This document shows positions 1 through 5,701 of a stretch of 7,952 bases of DNA, one piece after another; positions within the stretch are counted from its first letter, which is position 1; every line of letters begins with the position of its first letter. A program made the position numbers and the translations under genes. Origin of the DNA: an uncultured Chromatiaceae bacterium (GTDB lineage Bacteria; Pseudomonadota; Gammaproteobacteria; Enterobacterales; Alteromonadaceae); contig CAMLNG010000158.1 in the NCBI GenBank assembly GCA_946481195.1, positions 1-7,952 on the forward strand, in the 5' to 3' direction. The notes under the pieces were generated by a model. It saw nothing but the letters and a program-made list of their open reading frames with translations. It ran no database searches and was not told the origin of the DNA.

Positions 1-74
1 GGGGCTATCCCCCACAAGGTGTAAGCAGTGGCGGCAAAAGCACCGCCGATTTTCTGTTCGCGCGTCAGTGACAT
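1..74 (-). CDS. rarD: RarD/EamA-family transporter, N-terminal fragment (runs off left edge)
   Basis: Only the first 24 codons and part of the next are present; the gene continues past the left edge. The reading frame starts at the ATG at 74 and gives a short polar start (MSLTREQK) followed by a small-residue stretch ending in TAYTLWGIAP. That ending matches the beginning of the first membrane helix of RarD proteins, which usually have (A/S)Y..WG.(A/F)P early in the chain. RarD belongs to the drug/metabolite transporter (EamA) superfamily and is a ten-helix inner-membrane protein named for chloramphenicol-sensitivity phenotypes; its substrate is unsettled. No strong ribosome binding site is visible, only an AGG about 13 bases upstream. 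The match rests on very few residues, but the WGIAP signature is distinctive. Confidence 0.72.
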   Translation of the reverse strand, partial: MSLTREQKIGGAFAATAYTLWGIA

Positions 75-258
75 GAGTAGATTCGCCTGGTGCCGGCAGC
101 GCGGGCGTTTTATCCGATATAAAACCGCAGGGCCGGTAAAACCGGCATTTTACCCCATGCCCGTTCACGCGGATATCGGACAATCGGCAACGGATTGTTT
201 TTTGCAGAAAACAATGGGCCCACAAAGGCACGGCCATCGTCAGGTGGCAGAGCACCTT
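75..258. other. Gene-free gap with three stem-loops upstream of rarD
   Basis: I see no convincing gene in this gap; an open frame across it on the minus strand has no recognisable protein and runs out of frame into rarD. It holds three sets of inverted repeats. First, TTTTAT (108-113) pairs with ATAAAA (119-124). Second, GCCGGT (132-137) pairs with ACCGGC (141-146); this overlaps an alternative stem of GGTAAAA (135-141) with TTTTACC (148-154), and the two cannot form together. Third, ATTGTTTT (194-201) pairs perfectly with AAAACAAT (208-215) around a 6-base loop. None is followed by a clean run of T on the minus strand, so a simple intrinsic terminator for the lipoprotein operon is not clear. 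Confidence 0.5.
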
Positions 259-966
259 CTAATGTGTCGGCGCTGTAACGTCCCCTGCAGGTATCGATTC
301 GGTGATCTGTACATCACCACAAGCTGAACTTTTATCATACAGGTAACGGGGACTCTGGCAGAACTCAACCCAGTCGCGCTCCCGTAAATTAAACATCAGC
401 CGCATCAGCTCGCCGACTGTCTTTTCACCATATTCAGGCAACAGCGTATATTCCACCCGAATAACTGCATTCAAATCCAGCGCATTGGCTTTGAATAATG
501 GCTGCAAATAATACAGCTGCAGCGGCTTGGCCTCACCGGCAAAGCGTTGCTGCAAATAGGTCTGATAAAAAGTGGCTGCTTCGGCACCAAACTGATAGGT
601 GTAACGATGATAATTGTGGCTTGGATCCGGCGCATCGACCTGCTGCAGACTCAGCGCAAATGCTTTCGCCTGTAGCTCCCCCCCGGCCAGATAGACTAAT
701 TCCGCTGTTGCAGTGGCAGCAGAGGGCCCCAGCTCCCGCTGGCTAAGCAGGTGCAAACGCCACTGCCGGATGTCAGAGGTTTGCAATTCAGCGGTAAAAT
801 AGACGCTTTGTATCCATTGTGGATACTGCTGTCGCAATGCCAGCGGCTGTGCTTTCCAGCTGGCAGCCCCCGCCTCCACCGTCGCCTGTTTTACCTTGCC
901 AAGTACACTGCAACCGGCGCTCAGTTGTATCAGCAGGACCAGCAGCCAGAGTTTACAACAGCGCAT
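259..966 (-). CDS. Predicted lipoprotein of unknown function, last gene of the peptide operon
   Basis: The best start is the ATG at 966, with GCGAG a few bases upstream, giving 235 residues; a TTG at 981 would add five residues. The N-terminus is a classical lipoprotein signal: basic MRCCK, hydrophobic LWLLVLLIQL, then lipobox LSAGC, so Cys20 of this version would be acylated after cleavage and the protein anchored to a membrane. No Asp follows the cysteine (it is CSVLG), which would favour sorting to the outer membrane. The rest (about 215 residues) is soluble, rich in Gln, Tyr and Leu, and I recognise no family. Its start lies inside the end of the cupin gene (14-nt overlap), indicating translational coupling and a shared job. 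Two late cysteines (in EFCQS and SACGD) might form a disulphide outside the cytoplasm. Confidence 0.8.
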   Translation of the reverse strand: MRCCKLWLLVLLIQLSAGCSVLGKVKQATVEAGAASWKAQPLALRQQYPQWIQSVYFTAELQTSDIRQWRLHLLSQRELGPSAATATAELVYLAGGELQAKAFALSLQQVDAPDPSHNYHRYTYQFGAEAATFYQTYLQQRFAGEAKPLQLYYLQPLFKANALDLNAVIRVEYTLLPEYGEKTVGELMRLMFNLRERDWVEFCQSPRYLYDKSSACGDVQITESIPAGDVTAPTH

Positions 967-1651
967 AAATCTCGCTGGCAAACTGGGCCGCAGTCTGATT
1001 ACTGCTCAGCACCACTTCCTGTACCTTATGCTGTTTCAGATCAAACACAAACTGCTGGCGATCATTCAGACCAAACATCAGATTCAGACTCACGCTGAAG
1101 CCGGTTGGCGCCACCTGCAGATGCACATCTTTGCTCGGTTCATAAAAAACCACCTGACCTGGTGTCAACTGATGATCAACCAGATGCGTCAGCTCAACAG
1201 CGTCACCAGCACTCAGGTCATCCCGATACTGATACTGGTAAAAACCTGATACATAACCCGGCCCGTAATAGTTGGTCGTCAAAAAGGCAAAGTTATGGTC
1301 ATGGGCCGACTGATACACATCGAAGATTTCATCTGGTTTTTTCATGCCACTGGCCGGATTCCAGAAACAAATCCGTACCTGAAAAAATGGCTGATGATGC
1401 ACATAGATCACCATAGCGTCATTGCCGTATTGATTACCTGCATCCAGGGTGTCAGGCCGGTCTAACACCTCATCTGCGACCAGTTCAGGTAGCAACTGTT
1501 TGTTATTTGCCAATTTTTGCAGCAATAGGGCTAACTGCTGTAAGGTGGGTTCATTCAGTTCGTCCGGGCTTGTATAAACCTGCAAAACCTGCTGAATAAA
1601 TTCCTCTAACGTCAGCTGTTCTGCTGTTGCAGTTTGAAAAAAAAGTGCCAT
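953..1651 (-). CDS. Cupin-fold protein with three-histidine site (cysteine-dioxygenase-like), function unknown
   Basis: This 232-residue protein starts at the ATG at 1651, behind a strong AAGGAG site. Residues 1-60 look helical. From about residue 78 it reads as a beta-rich cupin barrel: cupin motif 1 is seen as H117-D-H119-N-F followed by YYGPGYVSG, and motif 2 as LTPGQVVFYEPSKDVHL with P164, G165 and H177, then N190. The usual motif-1 glutamate is absent. This leaves H117, H119 and H177, the three-histidine iron site known from cysteine-dioxygenase-like cupins. That suggests, without proving, an Fe(II)-dependent oxygenase in the cytoplasm; no signal peptide is seen. The gene sits 9 nt after the unknown 239-residue gene and overlaps the lipoprotein gene, so it is part of the operon headed by the small peptide. 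A modification of that peptide is one possible role. The substrate cannot be read from sequence. Confidence 0.78.
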   Translation of the reverse strand: MALFFQTATAEQLTLEEFIQQVLQVYTSPDELNEPTLQQLALLLQKLANNKQLLPELVADEVLDRPDTLDAGNQYGNDAMVIYVHHQPFFQVRICFWNPASGMKKPDEIFDVYQSAHDHNFAFLTTNYYGPGYVSGFYQYQYRDDLSAGDAVELTHLVDHQLTPGQVVFYEPSKDVHLQVAPTGFSVSLNLMFGLNDRQQFVFDLKQHKVQEVVLSSNQTAAQFASEIYALL

Positions 1652-1660
1652 CGGATCTCC

Positions 1661-2380
1661 TTATACCGCGTTCTGACGAATTAAAGCTGCACAGCGATTC
1701 CTGACAACTTCTGATGCATGTGTTGCTGCAAACCGCTGAAATTGTCCGGCAGCAATAGCAGGTGAGCGGTGATGCAAGCCTTCGATCGCACGCCAGGCCA
1801 ATTCATCCAAAGACGATTCAGCCAGCTTCAGTAACGCCGCCAAACTACGGTCACAGGCTGACCTTGCCAGTACTTCAATATAATTAAACAGCCTTGAATG
1901 GCTGTGATAAAGCAGGGATACCCGCTCCGGACTGGCGCTGTTAGCATCAAAAGTCACGCAGGTCGCAAACTGCGGCGCTTTGGTGAATTCCATCAACCAA
2001 ATTGCATCCGCTGAGGCTGAGAAATCCAATGCAGTCCAATGATCGAACTGCTGATGTTCGTCTACAGACACATTGAGTACCTGCGCAGCACCGGACGCGC
2101 TATAGCCGCGGGCAGTGCCTTTACTAACGGTATGAGTGATAAATGGCAGGACTTGCAACTGCAGTTCGCCACGGAGTAATCGCAGTCGCAACGGGCCGAT
2201 ATTTTTCAGTTTTCCACTGAATTCAATTGGTCCTTTGTACAGAACCAGCCGAAGCGAACTGGTATCAAACAACACAAACGAATTTTTACTCAATGAAAAA
2301 TTGCGCGCGGCCCAGTTTTCTGGACGGGCAAAATAGGTTTTTAAATTACTGAGATTCGCTTGATCAAAATCAGGGGCCAT
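1661..2380 (-). CDS. Uncharacterised 239-residue protein, beta-rich N-terminus and helical C-terminus
   Basis: I do not recognise this family. I prefer the ATG at 2380 (MAPDFDQANLSNL), with GTGGAA six bases upstream. The frame is open up to an ATG at 2449, but that start has no ribosome site and would place the 2416-2445 hairpin inside the coding region. Residues about 20-150 alternate hydrophobic and polar residues in a beta-strand manner (for example FVLFDTSSLRLVLYKG and LRLRLLRGELQLQVLPF). This is compatible with a cupin-like or jelly-roll fold, but there is no HxH motif. From about 165 the chain is helical and Ala/Leu rich (LAALLKLAESSLDELAWRAIEGLHHRSPAIA), resembling HEAT-type helical pairs. 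It lies between the peptide gene and the cupin gene and is probably co-expressed with both. It could bind the peptide or act as a partner subunit of the cupin protein; this is inference. Confidence 0.75.
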   Translation of the reverse strand: MAPDFDQANLSNLKTYFARPENWAARNFSLSKNSFVLFDTSSLRLVLYKGPIEFSGKLKNIGPLRLRLLRGELQLQVLPFITHTVSKGTARGYSASGAAQVLNVSVDEHQQFDHWTALDFSASADAIWLMEFTKAPQFATCVTFDANSASPERVSLLYHSHSRLFNYIEVLARSACDRSLAALLKLAESSLDELAWRAIEGLHHRSPAIAAGQFQRFAATHASEVVRNRCAALIRQNAV

Positions 2381-2415
2381 ACAGCATTCCACAACAACAT
2401 TTACCGGTGAATTCA

Positions 2416-2445
2416 GTCCACAGCCAGACCATCCTGGCTGTGGAC
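2416..2445 (-). promoter_or_regulatory. Perfect 12-bp stem-loop between the peptide gene and the operon
   Basis: Arms GTCCACAGCCAG (2416-2427) and CTGGCTGTGGAC (2434-2445) are perfectly complementary around a 6-base loop. The hairpin begins 8 bases after the peptide stop codon and ends 35 bases before the next start. No T-run follows in the minus direction, so it is not a typical intrinsic terminator. In this position it could protect the peptide message from 3' decay, or partly block read-through, so that more peptide than downstream protein is made, as is common in precursor-peptide operons. Confidence 0.75.
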
Positions 2446-2453
2446 CCATCGCA

Positions 2454-2573
2454 TTAGTTTGTTAACACAATGATGATAATTGGAATGACAAACACAGGAT
2501 CCAGTACTTGTGGATCAAACATTTGCACATCGAAGTTACCCAAAGTCGCAATAGCGGTGTTTACAATTTCCAT
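2454..2573 (-). CDS. Small 39-residue peptide, candidate precursor of a modified peptide
   Basis: An ATG at 2573 behind AGGAA (six bases away) opens a 39-codon frame ending in TAA. The peptide has no Lys, Arg or His and four acidic residues (E2, D15, D20, D25). The middle has a repeated FD pattern (F14-D15, F19-D20-P21, then LDP at 24-26). The tail from P26 is almost purely aliphatic (VFVIPIIIIVL, then TN). A charged, patterned first part followed by a compositionally different tail is what leader-core precursors of ribosomally made, modified peptides look like. The good ribosome site, the hairpin just after it and the three following unknown genes, one a likely metalloenzyme, support a real gene. 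Alternatives are a membrane-active peptide, a toxin, or a short hydrophobic subunit. I know no named family for it. No dedicated protease or exporter is visible nearby. Confidence 0.72.
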   Translation of the reverse strand: MEIVNTAIATLGNFDVQMFDPQVLDPVFVIPIIIIVLTN

Positions 2574-2895
2574 GGTTATTTCCTGATTTGTTGTTTCAGA
2601 TGTTTCTGTTAGGCCTTACCTGACAAAGGGCACGTTATGTCTGCATTAGCCACAGTCATTCGCCCACAATGCACGACAGCAAAGCCGGGATTATCAATAA
2701 CAACAAAAAAAAGCAATGAAAACGGCAGTGAAATAAACATCAAATAATTATCACAATTAACACATATTTATCATAACTTATCAGGGATATTTCTTTTTTG
2801 TCATCTGGGTAAGCGACAAACATTGCTGTTGCTACTGATCGACTCACTACATTTGTGCTAAAAAGGCCTTTCACTGCGCAATGGAGTTCAGTTGC
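2574..2895. promoter_or_regulatory. AT-rich divergent intergenic region with repeated TTATCA boxes
   Basis: No gene is seen in these 322 bases, which must contain the promoters for the peptide operon (minus) and the WYL regulator (plus). TTATCA (TGATAA on the minus strand) occurs four times: 2691-2696, 2748-2753, 2768-2773 and 2778-2783; the last three are 20 and 10 bases apart, i.e. on one face of the helix. Two minus-strand -10-like elements, GATAAT at 2752-2747 (preceded by TGT, so of extended -10 type) and GATAAT at 2695-2690 (with TTGCTT 15 bases upstream), overlap these boxes. The transcription start cannot be fixed from sequence; the leader would be roughly 110-165 bases. Confidence 0.45.
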
Positions 2896-3585
2896 ATGGC
2901 CAGATCCAACCGCCTGCTCGGACTGCTGCAATTATTGCGGCAGCATCGTTATCCCGTCACTGCGCAGATACTGGCCACAACACTGCAAGTCAGTGTTCGC
3001 ACTGTGTATCGCGATATTGCGACCTTGCAGCAACAAGGTGCCGACATTGAAGGCGAAGCTGGGATTGGTTATTTGCTCAGGCCCGGTTTTATGCTACCGC
3101 CGCTGATGTTCAGTCAGGATGAATTAGAAGCCTTGGTGCTGGGACAACGTTGGGTGGGCAAACATGGCGATCCGCGTTTGGCCGCTGCAGCCAGCGACGC
3201 TTTGGCGAAAATTGCCGCAGTACTACCGGAATCACTGCGCGATGCGCTGGATGCCAATGCCTTACTGGTGGGGTCGGCTGCGGATACAGGCGCCGATTTG
3301 CCTGATTTGGCACTGATCCGTCAGGCGATCCGCAGTCAGCGTAAATTATTGCTGTGTTATCAGGACGGCCATGGTACCAGCAGCGAACGCACCGTCTGGC
3401 CTGTGGCATTAGGGTATTTCGACAATTGCCGTGTGTTAGCTGCCTGGTGTGAGCTACGTCAGCAATTCCGCCATTTTCGCACTGACCGGATGCGGGATTG
3501 CACGGTACTGGATCAACGCTACCCGCAGCGTCGCCAGCAATTGTTACTGCAGTGGCGACGCGAGCAGCAGATCCCTGCGCCCTGA
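2896..3585 (+). CDS. YafY-type transcriptional regulator with HTH and WYL domains
   Basis: I chose the ATG at 2896 because GGAG lies nine bases upstream and MARSNRLLGLLQLLRQH is the usual beginning of this family; an in-frame ATG at 2881 would add five residues without a ribosome site. The protein has 229 residues. Residues 4-60 form a DeoR/HTH_11-type winged helix, with the recognition helix around VSVRTVYRDIATLQQQG (32-48) and the wing GEAGIGYLLRPGF. Residues about 135-205 form the WYL domain, with the conserved WPVALGYFDNCRVLAAW (168-184) and FRHFRTDRM (191-199), where small ligands or nucleic acid are thought to bind. It acts in the cytoplasm on DNA. The VOC-protein gene begins 78 bases downstream with a palindrome in the gap, so it is the obvious candidate target. 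Confidence 0.9.
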   Translation: MARSNRLLGLLQLLRQHRYPVTAQILATTLQVSVRTVYRDIATLQQQGADIEGEAGIGYLLRPGFMLPPLMFSQDELEALVLGQRWVGKHGDPRLAAAASDALAKIAAVLPESLRDALDANALLVGSAADTGADLPDLALIRQAIRSQRKLLLCYQDGHGTSSERTVWPVALGYFDNCRVLAAWCELRQQFRHFRTDRMRDCTVLDQRYPQRRQQLLLQWRREQQIPAP

Positions 3586-3601
3586 CACTCACTTCTCACT
3601 C

Positions 3602-3618
3602 CTGACAGAAACTGTCAG
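3602..3618. promoter_or_regulatory. 17-bp palindrome, candidate operator of the WYL regulator
   Basis: CTGACAG (3602-3608) and CTGTCAG (3612-3618) form a perfect inverted repeat around AAA, in the 78-base gap between the regulator gene and the VOC gene. CTGACA resembles a -35 box, and TTTAAG at 3628-3633 could be a -10 box with a long 19-base spacer, so a protein bound here would sit on the promoter. A small RNA hairpin is the alternative, but no T-run follows directly. Confidence 0.5.
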
Positions 3619-3663
3619 CAGGCTTGTTTAAGCTGCCGGTGTCTTTTCACAGGAGCGAACAAC

Positions 3664-4050
3664 ATGCAACACCCATCATTTGTGATTCTATATGTCGAAA
3701 ACCCGGCACAAAGTGCCAGCTTTTATCAACAGCTGCTGGCAATTCCGCCTGTCGAAGCCAGTCCGGGTTTTGCCATGTTTGTGTTGAATTCAGGCCTGCG
3801 GCTTGGCCTGTGGCATCGTCAGCATATAGTGCCGGCAGCCACACTGGATGTGGCAATTCCGGCCGGTGGCAGTACCGAGCTGGTGTTTCAGCTGGCGGAC
3901 AGCGTAGCCTTGCAGGCTGCGTATGCGCAATGTCAGCAAGCACAGCTGCCAGTGGCACTGGCACCGGTTCAGCTGGAATTTGGCGAAACTTTTGTGGTGC
4001 TGGATCCTGATCAGCATCGGTTGCGCTTTTATGTACCGGGGCAGATGTGA
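3664..4050 (+). CDS. VOC-superfamily protein (glyoxalase/bleomycin-resistance/EhpR-like)
   Basis: The 128-residue length is typical for a two-module VOC protein. The first module opens with FVILYVENPAQSASFYQQLL (residues 6-25), the standard beta-strand then helix with the FY pair; the second ends with GETFVVLDPDQHRLRFYVPG, where DPDxHxxR is the family's closing signature. The N-terminal half contains LRLGLWHRQH, similar to phenazine-binding EhpR-like members that stack a ligand on Trp. The usual His/Glu metal ligands are not obvious, so ligand sequestration is more likely than a metal-dependent reaction. The start at 3664 has AGGAG eight bases upstream. It follows the WYL regulator in the same direction. 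A role in drug or electrophile resistance is inferred from the family; the ligand is unknown. Confidence 0.87.
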   Translation: MQHPSFVILYVENPAQSASFYQQLLAIPPVEASPGFAMFVLNSGLRLGLWHRQHIVPAATLDVAIPAGGSTELVFQLADSVALQAAYAQCQQAQLPVALAPVQLEFGETFVVLDPDQHRLRFYVPGQM

Positions 4051-4099
4051 AGCTATTGCCATGGCGACGTGCCTTGCCTGAGTTCACACTCGCATCCGG

Positions 4100-4328
4100 C
4101 ACACTGCAACATTGATTGCTTGTTGAGATCCCGGATTCGCCGTAAAAACGGCAACAGGCAACATTGGTTGCCTGTTGAAATCCCTCCCCGGCACTTCGCA
4201 GAGCTCAGAACAGCCTTTCGCAGCGCTCAAGGCGCTTATCCGGCAACAGGCAACATCGGTTGCCTGTTGAGATCCCGGATTCGCCGTAAAAACGGCAACA
4301 GGCAACATTGGTTGCCTGTTGAAATCCC
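4100..4328. repeat. Four copies of a 26-bp palindromic repeat in two pairs
   Basis: The unit is CAACAGGCAAC, a 4-base centre (ATTG or ATCG), then GTTGCCTGTTG. Copies: 4100-4125 (degenerate left arm), 4152-4177, 4244-4269 and 4296-4321. Within each pair the copies are separated by an identical 26-base spacer that contains a small GCCGT-AAAA-ACGGC hairpin (4139-4152 in pair 1); each pair ends with AAATCCC. The 59 bases between the pairs (4185-4243) include two TTCGCAG-containing stretches. The whole 85-base pair is therefore repeated at an offset of 144 bases. It fills the gap between two convergent genes, like REP/BIME-type intergenic elements, and could act as a two-way transcription end. Confidence 0.85.
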
Positions 4329-4332
4329 GTTT

Positions 4333-4785
4333 TTACCCCACTAAATAAGTTCCGGTGCCTAGGGCTATGTGCAGGCCTTCGTTGTTGTGCAGTTCCATCC
4401 GGCAAACACAGACTTTATTACCAGAACGGATCACCTGAGCCGTGGCGATAAATTCGTCGCCACGACCTGGGCGCAGATAATCGGTGCGAATATCAATAGT
4501 GCTCATTTTACCCAGTTTGGCGGCCAGCTGGCTGGGGTCTGTGGTATCGAGCCTGACCAGCGCACTGGACACCGCCATGATGCCGCCGACCACATCCAGC
4601 ACAGAGGCAATCACACCGCCGTGCAGAATTTGCTGCACCGGATTACCGACCAGCTCGGTTTTCCAGTCAAACCGGACTTCAGCGCGTTCGGCGGAGAACT
4701 CCGTAACCCGCAGGCCTAGCAGCTGATTAAACGGCATTTGCTGGAAGACTGAAGCAATAAAGGGAAGTAAATCAGAAGTCTGCAT
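4333..4785 (-). CDS. yigI: YigI-family hotdog acyl-CoA thioesterase
   Basis: The 150-residue protein matches the YigI/PaaI-type hotdog thioesterases across its length, with the hallmark stretches MPFNQLLGL, ILHGGVIASVLD (residues 53-64), MSTIDIRTDYLRPGRGDEF and ELHNNEGLHIALGTGTYLVG. Enzymes of this family hydrolyse acyl-CoA in the cytoplasm; YigI of E. coli acts on medium- and long-chain acyl-CoA. N48, the HGG turn (55-57) and D64 occupy the positions expected for the active site between subunits of the tetramer. The start ATG at 4785 has GGAG seven bases upstream. It is transcribed away from the two-component system and towards the VOC gene, and it ends a few bases from the palindromic repeats. 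It appears to be a stand-alone gene. Confidence 0.93.
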   Translation of the reverse strand: MQTSDLLPFIASVFQQMPFNQLLGLRVTEFSAERAEVRFDWKTELVGNPVQQILHGGVIASVLDVVGGIMAVSSALVRLDTTDPSQLAAKLGKMSTIDIRTDYLRPGRGDEFIATAQVIRSGNKVCVCRMELHNNEGLHIALGTGTYLVG

Positions 4786-5011
4786 GCGGGTACTCCGATC
4801 AGGTCGCTACAGCGGCCTTTGGCTTTTAACTGGTATGAGCAGTAAAGTTACTGCGTGATGCCAGTGCTGTAAAGCCGCACCACTCACCCAGACGGATTCT
4901 GCTCTAGATGACAATATTGTCATGCGCCCGTCATGTTGTTGTCGGCTGCCCCACCTCACTCTAAGCTGTTATGCTACTCCGGCTAAAAGCCTGGACCTGA
5001 AGAGACCGCTG
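4786..5011. promoter_or_regulatory. Divergent promoter region between yigI and the response regulator gene
   Basis: These 226 bases hold the promoters of both genes. On the plus strand a possible promoter is TTGTTG (4936-4941) and TCTAAG (4960-4965), 18 bases apart, just downstream of the palindromic box at 4908-4923; TATGCT at 4970-4975 is a second -10 candidate. With the first choice, the box would be centred roughly 55 bases before the transcript start, similar to boxes of copper-type regulators. Nothing clear is seen for yigI. Confidence 0.4.
4908..4923. promoter_or_regulatory. CusR/CopR-type box ATGACAATATTGTCAT
   Basis: This is a perfect 16-bp palindrome matching the core of the copper-regulator box (ATGACA-N4-TGTCAT) found before cus, pco and cop promoters. 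It lies 88 bases before the response regulator start, suggesting that the regulator controls its own operon. Its right half, TGTCAT, is repeated as CGTCAT exactly 11 bases further on (4929-4934). Confidence 0.78.
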
Positions 5012-5701
5012 ATGCGTTTATTGATTGTCGAAGATGAAGTGAAAACCGGAGATTACCTCAAACAGGGTTTTACCGAAGCCGGTTTTAATCCGACTTTATG
5101 CCGCAATGGCCTCGACGGCCATCATCTGGCGATGACGGAAGATTTCGAGCTGATTATTCTCGATGTGATGTTGCCCGATGTCGATGGCCTGCGGATTGTC
5201 AAAGCGCTGCGGGAGGCCAACCGCCATACGCCGGTGCTGCTGTTAAGTGCGCTCGATACTGTGGATGACCGGGTGCGCGGCCTGGAGCTTGGCGCTGACG
5301 ATTATCTGGTAAAACCTTTTGCTTTTAACGAGTTACTGGCACGGGCCCGCACTTTGCTCAGGCGTGGCCAACTGGCACCACAGGCTGACCGCTTGCAGGC
5401 TGCTGATTTGGTGCTGGAGATCAGCAAACGTAAAGCCAGCCGGGCTGGTAAAAAACTCAATCTGACGCCAAAAGAGTTCGCCTTGCTGGAACTACTGCTA
5501 CGCCGTGAAGGCGAAGTGCTGCCGCGCTCGCTGATCGCCAGTCAGGTCTGGGATATGAATTTTGATTCCGATACCAATGTCATTGATGTCGCAGTGCGCC
5601 GCTTGCGCAGTAAAGTCGACGATGACCATCCGCTGAAACTCATTCATACGGTGCGCGGTATGGGCTACAAACTGGAGGTGCCGGATGCCGACGCCAGCTG
5701 A
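5012..5701 (+). CDS. OmpR-family response regulator, CusR/CopR-like
   Basis: The start is the ATG at 5012 (MRLLIVEDE), with GAAGAG upstream; the open frame continues back to 4922, but that part does not resemble the family and runs through the promoter. The protein has 229 residues. The receiver domain (1-120) has the acidic pair E7-D8, phospho-acceptor D51 ([13 protein letters not shown]), S79 and K101 (LVKPF). The C-terminal winged-helix domain (about 128-225) has [23 protein letters not shown], then [17 protein letters not shown] and the closing [11 protein letters not shown]. The sequence is closest in feel to the heavy-metal group (CusR, CopR, CzcR, SilR), and the upstream box agrees. 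It should be phosphorylated by the overlapping kinase and bind the 4908-4923 box. Copper or silver are likely inducers, inferred from family only. Confidence 0.93.
   Translation: MRLLIVEDEVKTGDYLKQGFTEAGFNPTLCRNGLDGHHLAMTEDFELIILDVMLPDVDGLRIVKALREANRHTPVLLLSALDTVDDRVRGLELGADDYLVKPFAFNELLARARTLLRRGQLAPQADRLQAADLVLEISKRKASRAGKKLNLTPKEFALLELLLRREGEVLPRSLIASQVWDMNFDSDTNVIDVAVRRLRSKVDDDHPLKLIHTVRGMGYKLEVPDADAS

Noticed and set aside
28..327. 99-residue plus-strand frame at the left edge
   Set aside because: It overlaps rarD and the lipoprotein gene in antisense, crosses the hairpins and resembles no protein.
2381..2449. Upstream ATG at 2449 as start of the 239-residue protein
   Set aside because: It has no ribosome site, and the added 23 residues are encoded by the hairpin and look unlike the rest of the protein.
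2740..2931. 63-residue minus-strand frame in the divergent region
   Set aside because: It overlaps the start of the WYL regulator, has no ribosome site I trust, and its tail is just translated AT-rich promoter sequence.
4100..4328. Possible CRISPR array
   Set aside because: Only four repeats, fully palindromic, with spacer lengths of 26, 66 and 26 bases and two identical spacers; no cas genes.
4069..4405. Open frames across the palindromic repeats (both strands)
   Set aside because: Their repeated peptide content comes directly from the DNA repeats, with no start signals or family resemblance.
4922..5011. 30-residue N-terminal extension of the response regulator
   Set aside because: Receiver domains begin at MRLLIVEDE; the extension would start inside the palindromic box and promoter.
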